Below, in pieces: positions 31,743-41,021 of a stretch of DNA of 50,452 nucleotides. The notes below the pieces were generated by a model that had not been told where the DNA came from, did no database searches, and saw only the letters and a list, made by a program, of their open reading frames with translations. Within the stretch, counting starts at the first letter, position 1, and each line of letters starts with the position of its first letter. Made by a program: the position numbers and the translations under genes. This DNA is from Rhizocola hellebori (GTDB taxonomy: Bacteria; Actinomycetota; Actinomycetes; Mycobacteriales; Micromonosporaceae): contig NZ_BONY01000067.1 in the NCBI RefSeq assembly GCF_016862955.1, positions 1 through 50,452 of the forward strand, written 5' to 3'.

Positions 31743-33041
31743 GTGATCGATGCATATTCGGAGGACGCACCGGCGTCCCAAGCGCTGTTCGAGCGCGCCA
31801 GCGGCATAGTGCCCGGTGGCGTCAACTCTCCTGTGCGCGCATTCAAGTCTGTTGGTGGCACACCGCGGTTCATGGTGCGTGGTGAGGGGCCGTGGCTGTT
31901 CGACGCCGACGGCCGCCGCTACGTGGACCTGGTGTGCTCCTGGGGGCCACTGATCCATGGGCACGCCCACCCGGCCGTCATCGACGCGGTGCAGCAGGCC
32001 GCGGCCCGCGGCACCAGCTTCGGCGCTCCTACCCCCGGCGAGGTTGAGCTGGCGGAGGAGATCGTCGCCCGCACTGCCGTGGAGCAGGTGCGCCTGGTCA
32101 ACTCCGGCACCGAGGCGACGATGTCAGCCATCCGGCTGGCGCGCGGCTTCACGGGCCGTACCAAAATAATCAAATTCGCGGGCTGCTATCACGGCCATGT
32201 CGATGCGTTGCTGGCCAGCGCCGGCTCGGGGGTGGCCACTCTCGGCATCCCGGACTCGCCCGGCGTCACCGGGGCAACCGCGAGCGAAACCATCGTGTTG
32301 CCCTACAACGACCTTGCCGCGGTGGAGCAGGCGCTGACCGGCGAGTCAGTGGCCGCGATCATCACCGAGGCGGCTGCGGGCAACATGGGTGTGGTCGCGC
32401 CGCTTCCGGGGTTCAATGCCGGGCTGGCCGAGCTGGCCCATCGGCACGGCGCGCTGTTCATCATGGACGAGGTGATGACCGGCTTCCGGGTTTCCCGAAG
32501 CGGATGGCAGGGCCTCGAGCCGGTCGACGCCGACCTGTGGACCTTCGGCAAGGTGATGGGCGGCGGGCTGCCCGCGGCCGCGTTCGGTGGCCGTCGCGAG
32601 GTGATGCAGAGGCTCGCCCCGGCCGGGCCGGTCTATCAAGCGGGCACGCTGTCGGGCAACCCGCTGGCCTGCGCTGCCGGGCTGGCCTCGCTGAGCCTGG
32701 CCGACGACGCGACCTACGCCAAGCTCGACCAGACCGCGGCGACGATCGCGGGTCTGGCCACCGACGCGCTGGCCAAAGAGGGTGTGCCGCATCGGCTCAA
32801 CACCGCGGGCAACATGTTCTCCATCTTCTTCACGGCAGGCGAGGTCACCAACTACGACCAGGCGAAGCAGCAACGCGTGGAGGCGTTCAAAGCGTTCTTT
32901 CACAGCATGCTCAGCCAGGGCGTGTACCTTCCGCCAAGCGCCTTCGAGGCGTGGTTCGTCAGCACCGCGATCGACGATGAGGCACTCAGCCGGGTTGCCG
33001 AAGCGGTAGGCAATGCGGCAAAGGCGGCGGCAAGAGCGTGA
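31743..33041 (+). CDS. hemL: Glutamate-1-semialdehyde 2,1-aminomutase
   Basis: This 432-aa PLP enzyme converts glutamate-1-semialdehyde to 5-aminolevulinate, the C5 route to haem. Signatures are [42 protein letters not shown] and the PLP lysine K270 in [11 protein letters not shown]. The start is GTG 31743. It opens a run of overlapping genes that ends with cytochrome c assembly proteins, so haem supply and haem attachment are coupled. The arrangement is the same as in mycobacteria and Streptomyces. Confidence 0.98.
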   Translation: MIDAYSEDAPASQALFERASGIVPGGVNSPVRAFKSVGGTPRFMVRGEGPWLFDADGRRYVDLVCSWGPLIHGHAHPAVIDAVQQAAARGTSFGAPTPGEVELAEEIVARTAVEQVRLVNSGTEATMSAIRLARGFTGRTKIIKFAGCYHGHVDALLASAGSGVATLGIPDSPGVTGATASETIVLPYNDLAAVEQALTGESVAAIITEAAAGNMGVVAPLPGFNAGLAELAHRHGALFIMDEVMTGFRVSRSGWQGLEPVDADLWTFGKVMGGGLPAAAFGGRREVMQRLAPAGPVYQAGTLSGNPLACAAGLASLSLADDATYAKLDQTAATIAGLATDALAKEGVPHRLNTAGNMFSIFFTAGEVTNYDQAKQQRVEAFKAFFHSMLSQGVYLPPSAFEAWFVSTAIDDEALSRVAEAVGNAAKAAARA

Positions 33042-33658
33042 AAACGATCGTCCACGTTATGCGTCATGGCGAGGTGCACAACCCCGAGAAGCTGCTCTAC
33101 GGCAAGCTTCCCGGGTACCGACTGAGTCTTCTCGGCCAGCAGATGGCCAAAGCCGTGGCGACCGCCCTGACCGACCACGACATCACCACGGTGATCGCGA
33201 GCCCGCTGGAGCGGGCGCAGGAAACCGCGCTTCCCATCGCCGAACAGTTCGGCCTGCCGGTGCTCACCGATCCGAAGCTGATCGAGAGCGCGAACAGGTT
33301 CGAGGGCACCCAGGTGCAGCGGGCCCTGCGTGACCCGCGCTACTGGATGATCATGTGGAACCCGTTCCGCCCCAGCTGGGGTGAGCCTTACGCGCGCATC
33401 CTGACCCGGATGCTCGCCGCGCTCGCCTCGGCCCGGGTGGCCGCCGCCGGCCACGAAGCCGTCTGCGTCTCCCATCAGCTTCCTATTTGGACACTGCGCC
33501 GTGCGCTGGAGGGCCGCCGCCTGTGGCACGACCCGCGCGGCAGGCAATGCCATCTGGCCAGCCTGACCTCGTTCCACTTCGACGACGAGATGTTGACGAA
33601 CATCACGTACTCGGAACCGGCCGCCCATTTGGGGCCGGGCACCGGGCGCGGGGCATGA
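33038..33658 (+). CDS. Histidine phosphatase family protein (phosphoglycerate mutase-like)
   Basis: This 206-aa histidine phosphatase has the catalytic RHG motif (Arg9-His10-Gly11) in HVMRHGEV. The second-Arg region lies in [13 protein letters not shown] and the catalytic His pair in CVSHQLPIW. The GTG start overlaps hemL by 4 bp. Genes of this type always sit between hemL and resA in related actinomycetes. Its substrate is unknown, and a metabolic mutase role is unlikely. Confidence 0.93.
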   Translation: MKTIVHVMRHGEVHNPEKLLYGKLPGYRLSLLGQQMAKAVATALTDHDITTVIASPLERAQETALPIAEQFGLPVLTDPKLIESANRFEGTQVQRALRDPRYWMIMWNPFRPSWGEPYARILTRMLAALASARVAAAGHEAVCVSHQLPIWTLRRALEGRRLWHDPRGRQCHLASLTSFHFDDEMLTNITYSEPAAHLGPGTGRGA

Positions 33659-34200
33659 TGTTGCCCATGAGGCCCCTCCTCCCGCTTGCTCTCGCGGCCG
33701 CGCTGGCCCTGACCGGATGCACCTCCGGCGGGTCACAGCGCGACGCCGGCCAGGTGGTGAAGTACGCCCCCGCCGACCGGGTCGCCGCGCCCGAGGTCAA
33801 AGGCCAGCTGCTCGACGGCAGCGGCGCCTACGACCTGGGCGCCAAGAAGGGCAAGGTCGTCGTCATCAACTTCTGGGCCAGCTATTGCGCGCCCTGCCGG
33901 GTGGAAGCCGACGACCTTGAGGCCGTCCACAAGGATCTCGGCATCGACTTCGTCGGCATCAATGTGCGCGACGAGAAGGACAAGGCCAAAGCCTTTTACG
34001 AGAACCGCACCAGCTACCCGAGCATCTTCGACCCGGCCGGGCGCATCTCGCTCGACTTCAGGCAGGTGCCGCCGAACACCATCCCGGCAACGCTGATCAT
34101 CGACGCGCAGGGCCGGGTCGCGGTCGTCATCCGCAGGTCGATCCATCGCGATGAGCTCAAACCCCTCGTGTCCGAGGTCGCCGCCGAAAGCGTCAGCTGA
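33655..34200 (+). CDS. resA: ResA/TlpA-like thioredoxin lipoprotein for cytochrome c maturation
   Basis: This 181-aa membrane-anchored thiol-disulphide oxidoreductase begins with a lipobox signal peptide (ALALTGC, lipidated Cys about residue 22). It has a thioredoxin fold with the active site WASYCAPCR (Cys78/Cys81). Its job in System II is to reduce apocytochrome c cysteines outside the membrane. ATG 33655 overlaps the phosphatase stop (ATGA); two further in-frame ATGs follow within 12 bp. The long frame starting at 33487 is not the gene start, because it covers the preceding gene. Confidence 0.93.
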   Translation: MMLPMRPLLPLALAAALALTGCTSGGSQRDAGQVVKYAPADRVAAPEVKGQLLDGSGAYDLGAKKGKVVVINFWASYCAPCRVEADDLEAVHKDLGIDFVGINVRDEKDKAKAFYENRTSYPSIFDPAGRISLDFRQVPPNTIPATLIIDAQGRVAVVIRRSIHRDELKPLVSEVAAESVS

Positions 34201-34934
34201 TGGACGGCGTGGTCAGCGGCGGCCCACTGCCCCTGGCACTGGCGATCGCGGCGCTCGCCGGCCTGGTCAGCTTCCTCTCGCCGTGCGTGCTTCCCCTGGT
34301 CCCCGGCTATCTGTCCTATGTCACCGGTCTGGTCGGCGCAGACCTCGACTCCCCACGCAAGGGCCGCGTGCTCGCCGGAGTGGCGCTTTTCACAGCCGGA
34401 TTCGCTGCGGTATTCATCACGGTCAGCGTCCTCGCCGCCGAGATCGGCCGCACCCTGATCCGTTATGACCGCGTGGTCCAAGCCGTCGTCGGTGCTGTGA
34501 TCATCTTGCTAGGCCTGGCTTTCCTAGGCCTGATCCCCGGTCTGCAGAACGAAATGCGCATCCGCCGCCTCCCCGACGCGGGCCTGCTTGGCGCTCCCGT
34601 CTTCGGTGCCGTCTTCGCGCTGAGCTGGGTCCCCTGCCTGTCCCCCACCCTCGCCGCCGTGGTCGGCCTGGCCGGCGTAGGCGGCGACACCGGCCGCGCG
34701 GTCGTCCTCGCCATCGCCTACTGCCTCGGCATCGGCCTACCATTCCTGGCCTTCGGCCTAGGCATGCGCCGTCTCGCCGGAGTGGTCAAAGCCATCCGCC
34801 GCAACTCCCGCTGGGTCACCCGGGTAGGCGGCATCATGCTCATCCTCGTCGGACTGGCGCTGGTCACCGGCGTCTGGGGCGACTTCATCACCTGGCTGCG
34901 CGTCACGGTCGGCGTCGGCAGCGTCTCGATATGA
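34200..34934 (+). CDS. ccdA: CcdA/DsbD-type transmembrane thiol reductase
   Basis: This 244-aa membrane protein has six helices. Conserved Cys occur in FLSPCVLPLVPGYLSYV (helix 1) and SWVPCLSPTLA (helix 4), the redox pair that passes electrons from cytoplasmic thioredoxin to ResA. Its start overlaps the resA stop by one base (tgATGg) and its end overlaps resB by 4 bp. The length is standard for CcdA. Confidence 0.96.
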   Translation: MDGVVSGGPLPLALAIAALAGLVSFLSPCVLPLVPGYLSYVTGLVGADLDSPRKGRVLAGVALFTAGFAAVFITVSVLAAEIGRTLIRYDRVVQAVVGAVIILLGLAFLGLIPGLQNEMRIRRLPDAGLLGAPVFGAVFALSWVPCLSPTLAAVVGLAGVGGDTGRAVVLAIAYCLGIGLPFLAFGLGMRRLAGVVKAIRRNSRWVTRVGGIMLILVGLALVTGVWGDFITWLRVTVGVGSVSI

Positions 34935-36358
34935 GCGGCGTGCTGGCGTTTTTGCGCAATAGCTGGCGGCAGCTGACCAGCATGCGGACGGCGCTGACTT
35001 TGCTGTTCCTGCTCGCGGTGGCGGCCATTCCCGGGTCGGTGTTGCCGCAGCGGTCGGTGAGCGCTGAGAACGTGGCCGGGTACTTCCGGGTGCATCCGGA
35101 CCTGGCGCCGGTGCTGGATCGGCTTGGGTTCTTCGAGGTTTTCGCCGCGCCCTGGTTTGCCGCGATCTACCTGCTGCTATTCACCTCGCTGGTGGGGTGT
35201 GTGGTGCCGAGGCTGGCCGACCATGTGCGCGCGCTGCTTCGGCCGCCGCCGGCGGCGCCAGCCCGGTTTGAGCGGCTGCCGTTTCACACGGTGGTCGAGG
35301 ATCCCGAAACGGTTAACTTCAAAGGCTGGCGGAAGCTTAAGCGCGAGCTGCCCGACGGGACGGTGACCGTCTCGGCCGAGAAGGGTTACCTCAAGGAGAC
35401 GGGGAACCTGCTGTTCCACTCCTCGCTTCTGGTCATCCTGGTGGGCGTCGGGATAGGCGCGCAGTGGGGATGGCACGCGAACAGGCTTCTGGTCCAAGGG
35501 CCGGAACAGGCGTTCTGCAACTCGCTCCAGCAGTTCGACGAGTATGGCCTGGGCCCGATGGTCGACCCGGGGGACCTGCCGCCGTTTTGCTTGGAGCTCA
35601 CCGGCTTTGAGGCATCCTTTTTGGACAATGGGATCCCGAAGTGGTTCGAGGCCGAAGTCAACGGCGATCGCAAGTTCCGGGTCAACCATCCGCTGCGGCT
35701 CGATGGCGCAAGTGTGTACCTGCTCGGGCACGGCTACGCGCCGATCCTGAAATACACCGACGCGGCCGGGAAGTCCCAGACCACGGTGAGCCCGTTCCTG
35801 CCCTTGGACGGGATGCTCACCAGTGAAGGGGTGGCCGCCTTCCCCGACGCCAACGGCAGTGACAAAGCCAAGCAGATGGGCTTCGAAGGGCTGTATCTGC
35901 CGACCGCCGGAATGGGGCGCTCGAACCATCCGGAGGAACGCGATCCGGCCCTGATGCTGATGGCCTACCGCGGCGACCTCGGGCTGGACGTGGGTATTTC
36001 GGAATCGGTCTACCAGCTCAACAAGGAAAAGCTAACCCGTTTGGGCGACGCGAAGATGCTCAAAAAGGGTGACACGTGGACGCTTGACGATGGCAGCAAG
36101 CTTGAATTCCTTGGTACCAAACAATGGATAACGATATCGATAAGGCATGATCCCGGTGAGCCGATCGTGCTCGCGGGCGTGGCTCTGCTGCTGGTGGGCC
36201 TGCCGATGTCGCTCTACGGCAAGCGGCGTAGGGTGTGGCTGCGCCTGAACCCCGACGGCACAGCCGAAGCGGGAGGCCTGCCCCGCACCGACTATCCCGG
36301 CTTCGAGGACGAATTTAAGAAGGTGACCCAGTGGCCGCGCTCTCAGACAACGTCCTGA
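34931..36358 (+). CDS. resB: Cytochrome c biogenesis protein ResB
   Basis: This 475-aa membrane protein is one half of the System II haem-lyase complex with CcsB. Three N-terminal helices (about residues 15-40, 70-95, 160-180) are followed by a large extracytoplasmic domain and a C-terminal helix (LAGVALLLVGLPMSLYG). The family start WRQLTSMRTALTLLFLLA is present. It overlaps ccdA by 4 bp and ccsB by 28 bp. Confidence 0.96.
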   Translation: MSGVLAFLRNSWRQLTSMRTALTLLFLLAVAAIPGSVLPQRSVSAENVAGYFRVHPDLAPVLDRLGFFEVFAAPWFAAIYLLLFTSLVGCVVPRLADHVRALLRPPPAAPARFERLPFHTVVEDPETVNFKGWRKLKRELPDGTVTVSAEKGYLKETGNLLFHSSLLVILVGVGIGAQWGWHANRLLVQGPEQAFCNSLQQFDEYGLGPMVDPGDLPPFCLELTGFEASFLDNGIPKWFEAEVNGDRKFRVNHPLRLDGASVYLLGHGYAPILKYTDAAGKSQTTVSPFLPLDGMLTSEGVAAFPDANGSDKAKQMGFEGLYLPTAGMGRSNHPEERDPALMLMAYRGDLGLDVGISESVYQLNKEKLTRLGDAKMLKKGDTWTLDDGSKLEFLGTKQWITISIRHDPGEPIVLAGVALLLVGLPMSLYGKRRRVWLRLNPDGTAEAGGLPRTDYPGFEDEFKKVTQWPRSQTTS

Positions 36359-37296
36359 TCACGATCACCGTGCTGGCCTATCTGGTGGCCATGCTGCTGC
36401 ACTCCGCCGACTACGCGTTCGGGCGGCAGAGCCATATCGCCAAAGCCGCCGTGCGCGAGCGCGAGCTGGTGGGCGCGGGCGGGCCGCCGGTGGTGGAGAA
36501 GGCCGGTGGGTTCCTCATCGGGCAGGAGATCAAGCCGCGGGCGAAGCTCAGCATGCTGCAGATCGCGTTGGGCGCGACCGTGCTGGCCGGGGCGGCGCAC
36601 CTGGCGACCGTCGTGACCAGAGCGCTGGCCGCGGAGCGGATGCCGTGGGGCAACATGTACGAGTTCGTGCTCACGGTCACCCTGCTGGGCACGCTGGTCT
36701 GGCTGGCCGTCGCGATCGTCAAGCCGGAGGTTCGGCACCTGGGCCTGTTCGTGGTCCTGGTACAGGTCCTGCTCACCGGCGTCGCGCAGATCGTGTTGCA
36801 AAAGCCGATCGGCCCACTGGTACCAGCGCTCGACTCCTACTGGTTCGTCATCCACGTGGCGTCGGTGGCGACCGCTTCCGCGCTGTTCCTCGTCGGCTTC
36901 GCCGCCTCGCTCATGTACCTGCTGCGCAGCGGCTATGACAAGGGCAAGCGCGGCGGTCTCTATCCGTATGGGCGGCTGTTCGCCAACGCGGAGACGGTGG
37001 AGCGGCTCTCGTTCCGCATGCACGCCTTCGCTTTTCCGATCTGGACCTTCGGGGTGACCGCGGGCGCGATTTGGGCCGAGGCGGCGTGGGGCCGGTACTG
37101 GGGCTGGGACCCGAAGGAGACCTGGGCCTTCATTTCCTGGATCGTCTACGCGGGTTACCTGCACGCTCGCGCGACCCCGAGCATCTCGCGGCGCGCCGCG
37201 GCGTGGATCGCCGTGATCGGCTGGGCGACGATGCTGATGAACCTGTTCGGCGTGAACATCTTCTTCGAGGGCCTGCACTCCTACGGCGGCGTGTGA
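36331..37296 (+). CDS. ccsB: Cytochrome c biogenesis protein CcsB (CcsA/ResC)
   Basis: This 321-aa polytopic haem-handling protein carries the tryptophan-rich WWD-type motif WGRYWGWDPKETWAF and external histidines in IHVASVATAS and SFRMHAFAFP that ligand haem. With ResB it attaches haem to apocytochrome c. GTG 36331 lies inside resB, so translation is coupled. It is the last gene of the hemL operon and ends 1 bp before a convergent secreted-protein gene. Confidence 0.96.
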   Translation: MAALSDNVLITITVLAYLVAMLLHSADYAFGRQSHIAKAAVRERELVGAGGPPVVEKAGGFLIGQEIKPRAKLSMLQIALGATVLAGAAHLATVVTRALAAERMPWGNMYEFVLTVTLLGTLVWLAVAIVKPEVRHLGLFVVLVQVLLTGVAQIVLQKPIGPLVPALDSYWFVIHVASVATASALFLVGFAASLMYLLRSGYDKGKRGGLYPYGRLFANAETVERLSFRMHAFAFPIWTFGVTAGAIWAEAAWGRYWGWDPKETWAFISWIVYAGYLHARATPSISRRAAAWIAVIGWATMLMNLFGVNIFFEGLHSYGGV

Positions 37297-37297
37297 C

Positions 37298-38113
37298 TCA
37301 GGGACAGGTGTTCGCGGCCCACGTGTAGTAGAGGCGGATCCAGTCCAGGCAGTAGCCGCCCGTCGGCGTGCCCGGCATGGTGGCCACGCGCTCGTCCCAG
37401 TAGCCGAGCGGGCCGGCCGGCCCGTCTTTGAGCTGCACGTTGTCGACCTGTAGCCGCGGCACCGGGAACGGGTTCTCGGTGTGCACTTCGACGTATTGCT
37501 CGATCTGTGCGCGCCCGGTCAGCGGCAGCTCCTGGCTGGTGAGCAGATGCCACGCGTCGCCCCACCAGAGCCAGGCTTGCCAGGCGGGGGCGGGGGAGTC
37601 CTGCTCGGTTTGCACGAGGATCCAGAATTGGTCGCCGGGCTTGACTTCGTACTGGCTGTAGAACGCCCACGAGTCCCGGTTCGTGTCGTAGGTGTAGATG
37701 CGCTGTTTGCCCGCGCCGTCCCAGCCGGTTTCGGCCCAGCCCGCTTCGAGCCAGGCGAGCCCGTCGGGGGTTTCCGCTTTGGCCATCACCCGGGTGGCAA
37801 GGAAGTCGAAGGTGCCGGCGCGCACGCCCGGGTCGCCAACCTCAAGGCGGGCAAGCACTCCGGACCATCCGGTGGTCGTCGTCGCGCCCAGGTGGTGGTA
37901 GCCGGGCGCGGGAATGGGCCGGGTCCGCTGTAGCGAGCTGGCCTTGGCCTGGCAGGCCCCCGGCGAGGTGAGTGAGGGCGGGGCGGCCGGCGGGCGCGTG
38001 GAGGCCCGCCGGTCGCCTTTGCACCACGGCAACCTCTGGTCGGCTCCGGGGCCGGCCGCCATCGGGCTCGTCAGGAGTAGCAATGCGAGTAGAGCCGGGA
38101 TGGGAGCCTTCAC
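37298..38113 (-). CDS. Secreted protein of unknown function
   Basis: This 271-aa protein has a signal peptide (PIPALLALLLLTSPMAAG). The mature part is rich in Trp, Tyr and Gly and looks all-beta (YHHLGATTTTGWSG, YTYDTNRDSWAFYSQYEVKPG, QAWLWWGDAWHLL, GYCLDWIRLYYTWAANTC). Four Cys in the mature region could form disulphides. The pattern is concanavalin A- or neprosin-like in feel, but no catalytic residues can be assigned. It is 21 bp after another small secreted-protein gene on the same strand, so the pair is likely an operon. Confidence 0.75.
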   Translation of the reverse strand: MKAPIPALLALLLLTSPMAAGPGADQRLPWCKGDRRASTRPPAAPPSLTSPGACQAKASSLQRTRPIPAPGYHHLGATTTTGWSGVLARLEVGDPGVRAGTFDFLATRVMAKAETPDGLAWLEAGWAETGWDGAGKQRIYTYDTNRDSWAFYSQYEVKPGDQFWILVQTEQDSPAPAWQAWLWWGDAWHLLTSQELPLTGRAQIEQYVEVHTENPFPVPRLQVDNVQLKDGPAGPLGYWDERVATMPGTPTGGYCLDWIRLYYTWAANTCP

Positions 38114-38134
38114 CCAGGGACAAACGAACCGCGG

Positions 38135-38629
38135 TCAGAATAGGCAGCGGGCGACCTCGGAGTGGTCGTAGACCAGGGTGATCAGGGTGCCGTCGAATTG
38201 CCAGCGCCGGATGTGCCAGTAGCGGTAGTTGTAGAGAAGGAACAGGCCACCAACGTTCACGGAGTGGCTGTGCACCCCGACGTAGGTCTCCAGCAGTGTG
38301 GAGGTTGTGCCGCAGCGGTCGCCGCTGGCCCCGAACGGGGTGAGGTCGGCCGACCAGGCGATGGTCGTGCCGCTGCACCTGACCACGTAGGAACGCGAGT
38401 AGGTTTCCCCGCCGGAGCTGGTGGGCAGCACCACGTGCCAGTAGCGGTAGGTGCCGACCGTGCCGACCAGCCAGAACGTGGTCGGGGTGCCGGGGAAGCC
38501 GATGATCCGGCTGTAGCTTCCTGCGGCCGAGCAGGCGATGCTGTCGGGGGCGGCCAGCGCGGGCGAGGGCGCGACGAAGACCGTGCCGAGCATCGCCAAC
38601 GCGGCGACAAAGGCGAGTTTGAGTCTCAT
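38135..38629 (-). CDS. Small secreted protein with internal repeat, unknown
   Basis: This 164-aa protein has a clear signal peptide (KLAFVAALAMLGTVFVAPSPALA). The mature part is about 138 aa with four Cys. It contains two related segments, TYRYWHVVLPTSSGG and NYRYWHIRRWQFDG, about 70 residues apart, which suggests a duplicated beta unit. No known domain was recognised. It precedes the 271-aa secreted gene on the same strand. Confidence 0.75.
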   Translation of the reverse strand: MRLKLAFVAALAMLGTVFVAPSPALAAPDSIACSAAGSYSRIIGFPGTPTTFWLVGTVGTYRYWHVVLPTSSGGETYSRSYVVRCSGTTIAWSADLTPFGASGDRCGTTSTLLETYVGVHSHSVNVGGLFLLYNYRYWHIRRWQFDGTLITLVYDHSEVARCLF

Positions 38630-38721
38630 GCGCGGAAGCTATCGATCGCGATCACATGAACGCGCGTCTATGACGAAGACCCGACACAGTCGGAAAGCTG
38701 TGCAATGCGAGGATGGCGCTC

Positions 38722-40185
38722 ATGGCTGGACCGCGCTTCCCGTATCAGGACCTGCAGGAGTTCCTCGCCGCGCTGGAGCGCTCCGGCGAGCTTCACCGCG
38801 TCACCGCACCGGTCGATCCGACGCTGGAGATCAGCGAGATCGTCACCCGGACAGTCCGCGCCGGCGGGCCGGCCCTGCTCTTCGAGCGGCCGACCAGGGG
38901 CGAGATGCCGGTCGCGATGAACATCTTCGGCTCGCTCAAGCGGATGTCGATGGCGCTGGGCGTGAAGCACCCGGACGAGATCGGCGCCCGCATCGGCGAC
39001 CTGGTCAAGCCGGAGCTGCCGCAGGGCTTCGGCGGGATGATGGACGGCCTGGGCAAGCTGATGCAGCTCAAGTCGCTGCCACCCAAGAAGGTGAAGGGCG
39101 CGCCCTGCCAGGAGGTGGTGCTCAAGGGCGACGACGTCGATCTGAACCTGCTGCCGGGGCTCATGACGTGGCCCGAGGATGGCGGCATCTTCCACAACTA
39201 CGGTCTGACCCACACCAAGCATCCCGAGACGGGCAAGCGGAATCTGGGGCTTTACCGGCTGCAGCAGCATTCGCACAACACGCTCGGCATGCACTGGCAG
39301 ATTCACAAGGACTCCACCGCCCACCACGCCGTGGCCGAGCGCCGCGGCGAGCGGCTGCCGGTCGCGGTGGCCATCGGGGCCGACCCGGTGGTGTCCTACT
39401 CGGCCTCGGCGCCGCTGCCCGGTGACATCGACGAATATCTGTTCGCGGGATTCCTGCGCGGGGAACGGGTCGAGATGGTGGACTGCCTCACCGTCCCGCT
39501 GCAGGTGCCGGCTTACGCGCAGGTGATTCTCGAGGGCTATGTGGAGCCGGGCGAGCGGGCGCCCGAAGGCCCGTTCGGTGACCACACGGGTTTTTACACC
39601 CCCATTGAGCCTTTTCCTGTACTGCACGTCGAGTGCATGACGATGCGCCGCGACCCCATCTACCACTCGATAATCACGAGCAAACCGCCGCAGGAGGACG
39701 GCCCGATCGGCTATGCCACGGAACGCATCTTCCTTCCGCTCATCAAGATTTTGGTACCGGACATCGTCGACATGCACATGCCCGAACCCGGGGTCTTCCA
39801 CAACTGCCTCATCGTCTCCATTCGCAAGCGCTACCCCAAACACGCGCAGAAGGTGATGAACGCGGTGTGGGGGGCGCACTTGCTCAGCCTCACCAAGCTC
39901 ATCGTCATCGTCGACGATGACTGCGACCCGCAGGACCTGTCCGAGGTCGCCTTCCGCGCCTTCGGCAACGTCGACTACGCCCACGATCTCGTGCTCACTC
40001 AGGGCCCGGTCGACCACCTGGATCACGCGTCGTACCAACAGTTCTGGGGCGGCAAGGCGGGCGTCGACGCAACCCGCAAACTGCCGACCGAAGGCTACAC
40101 TCGCGGCTGGCCGTCGGAGATGAAGATGTCCGCCGACATAGTCTCCAAAGTGGACAGACGGTGGAAGGAGTATGGCTTCCGGTGA
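38722..40185 (+). CDS. mqnM: UbiD family menaquinone (futalosine pathway) decarboxylase
   Basis: This 487-aa prenylated-FMN-dependent decarboxylase is of the SCO4490/UbiD type. It shows GMHWQIHKDSTAHHAVAERRGERLPVAVAIG, quoted here in parts: GMHWQIHKDS and ERRGERLPVAVAIG. EGPFGDHTGFYTP and HNCLIVSIRKRYPKHAQKVM are also present. It removes the carboxylate of 1,4-dihydroxy-6-naphthoate prenyl derivatives late in menaquinone synthesis and needs prFMN from the UbiX-like neighbour. ATG 38722 was chosen over 38713 because GAGG lies 9 bp upstream. It overlaps mqnP by 4 bp. Confidence 0.94.
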   Translation: MAGPRFPYQDLQEFLAALERSGELHRVTAPVDPTLEISEIVTRTVRAGGPALLFERPTRGEMPVAMNIFGSLKRMSMALGVKHPDEIGARIGDLVKPELPQGFGGMMDGLGKLMQLKSLPPKKVKGAPCQEVVLKGDDVDLNLLPGLMTWPEDGGIFHNYGLTHTKHPETGKRNLGLYRLQQHSHNTLGMHWQIHKDSTAHHAVAERRGERLPVAVAIGADPVVSYSASAPLPGDIDEYLFAGFLRGERVEMVDCLTVPLQVPAYAQVILEGYVEPGERAPEGPFGDHTGFYTPIEPFPVLHVECMTMRRDPIYHSIITSKPPQEDGPIGYATERIFLPLIKILVPDIVDMHMPEPGVFHNCLIVSIRKRYPKHAQKVMNAVWGAHLLSLTKLIVIVDDDCDPQDLSEVAFRAFGNVDYAHDLVLTQGPVDHLDHASYQQFWGGKAGVDATRKLPTEGYTRGWPSEMKMSADIVSKVDRRWKEYGFR

Positions 40186-41021
40186 AAGCGTTCCTGCGGC
40201 TCGTCGCCATCGAACATTCGGTCTTTGCGCTCCCGTTCGCTTACCTGTCAGCGATTATCGCGGGCGCGTCGTTCTGGGACATCGTGCTCATCACCATCGC
40301 GATGGTGGGCGCCCGCACCTTCGCCATGGCCGCCAACCGCATCATCGACCGCCACATCGACGCCCGGAACCCCCGCACGGCAAAGCGGGAGCTCGTCACC
40401 GGAGCCGTATCCGTTCGCACGGCGTGGATCGGGGCCATCATCGCGCTCGTGGTCTTCTTCGCGGCCGCGCTCGCGCTGAACTGGCTCTGCTTCTTCCTGT
40501 CGCCACTGGCCGTCATCCCGCTGGTCGTCTACCCCTATGCCAAGCGCTTCACGAACTGGCCGCACCTCGTGCTGGCCATCGCCCAAGCGGTCGGCCCGAT
40601 CGGGGCCTGGCTCGCGGTCACCGGATCCTTCGCCGGCTCCGGTCCCGCCTGGCTGTTGGGCGCGGCCGTCGGCCTGTGGATCGGCGGTTTCGACCTCATC
40701 TACGCCTGCCAGGACGCGGAGATCGATCGCGAAATCGGTGTGCACAGCGTGCCCTCGCGCTTCGGAGTCCCTTTCGCGTTACGGCTTTCGACCCAGGTGC
40801 ATGCGCTAACCTTCGCGCTGTTCGTCTATTTTGGACTGTGGGTGGGCCTCGCCTGGCCCTGGTACGTGGGCCTGCTGCTGGCCGGAGCCGCTTTCGTCTA
40901 TCAGCACGTCATCGTCACCCCCACCGACCTGTCCAAGGTGAACCGCGCCTTCTTCACCGCGAACGGTTTCGTCGGCATCGTGCTTTTCGCCTTCGGCCTG
41001 GTGGCCTGGCTCATCCGTTGA
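40182..41021 (+). CDS. mqnP: Menaquinone prenyltransferase MqnP (UbiA-like)
   Basis: This 279-aa membrane protein prenylates 1,4-dihydroxy-6-naphthoate in the futalosine pathway. Both acidic UbiA motifs are visible: NRIIDRHIDARNPRTAKREL in helix 2-3 and DLIYACQDAEIDREIGVHS in the later loop. About eight or nine helices are present. GTG 40182 was chosen because it overlaps the UbiD gene as GTGA; an earlier GTG (40161) lies seven codons upstream. The gene is convergent with the UbiX-like gene and overlaps it by 11 bp. Confidence 0.93.
   Translation: MKAFLRLVAIEHSVFALPFAYLSAIIAGASFWDIVLITIAMVGARTFAMAANRIIDRHIDARNPRTAKRELVTGAVSVRTAWIGAIIALVVFFAAALALNWLCFFLSPLAVIPLVVYPYAKRFTNWPHLVLAIAQAVGPIGAWLAVTGSFAGSGPAWLLGAAVGLWIGGFDLIYACQDAEIDREIGVHSVPSRFGVPFALRLSTQVHALTFALFVYFGLWVGLAWPWYVGLLLAGAAFVYQHVIVTPTDLSKVNRAFFTANGFVGIVLFAFGLVAWLIR

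Noticed and set aside
38668-40038. 456-aa minus-strand frame antisense to the UbiD-like gene
   Set aside because: No ribosome site or domain; the plus-strand gene is certain.
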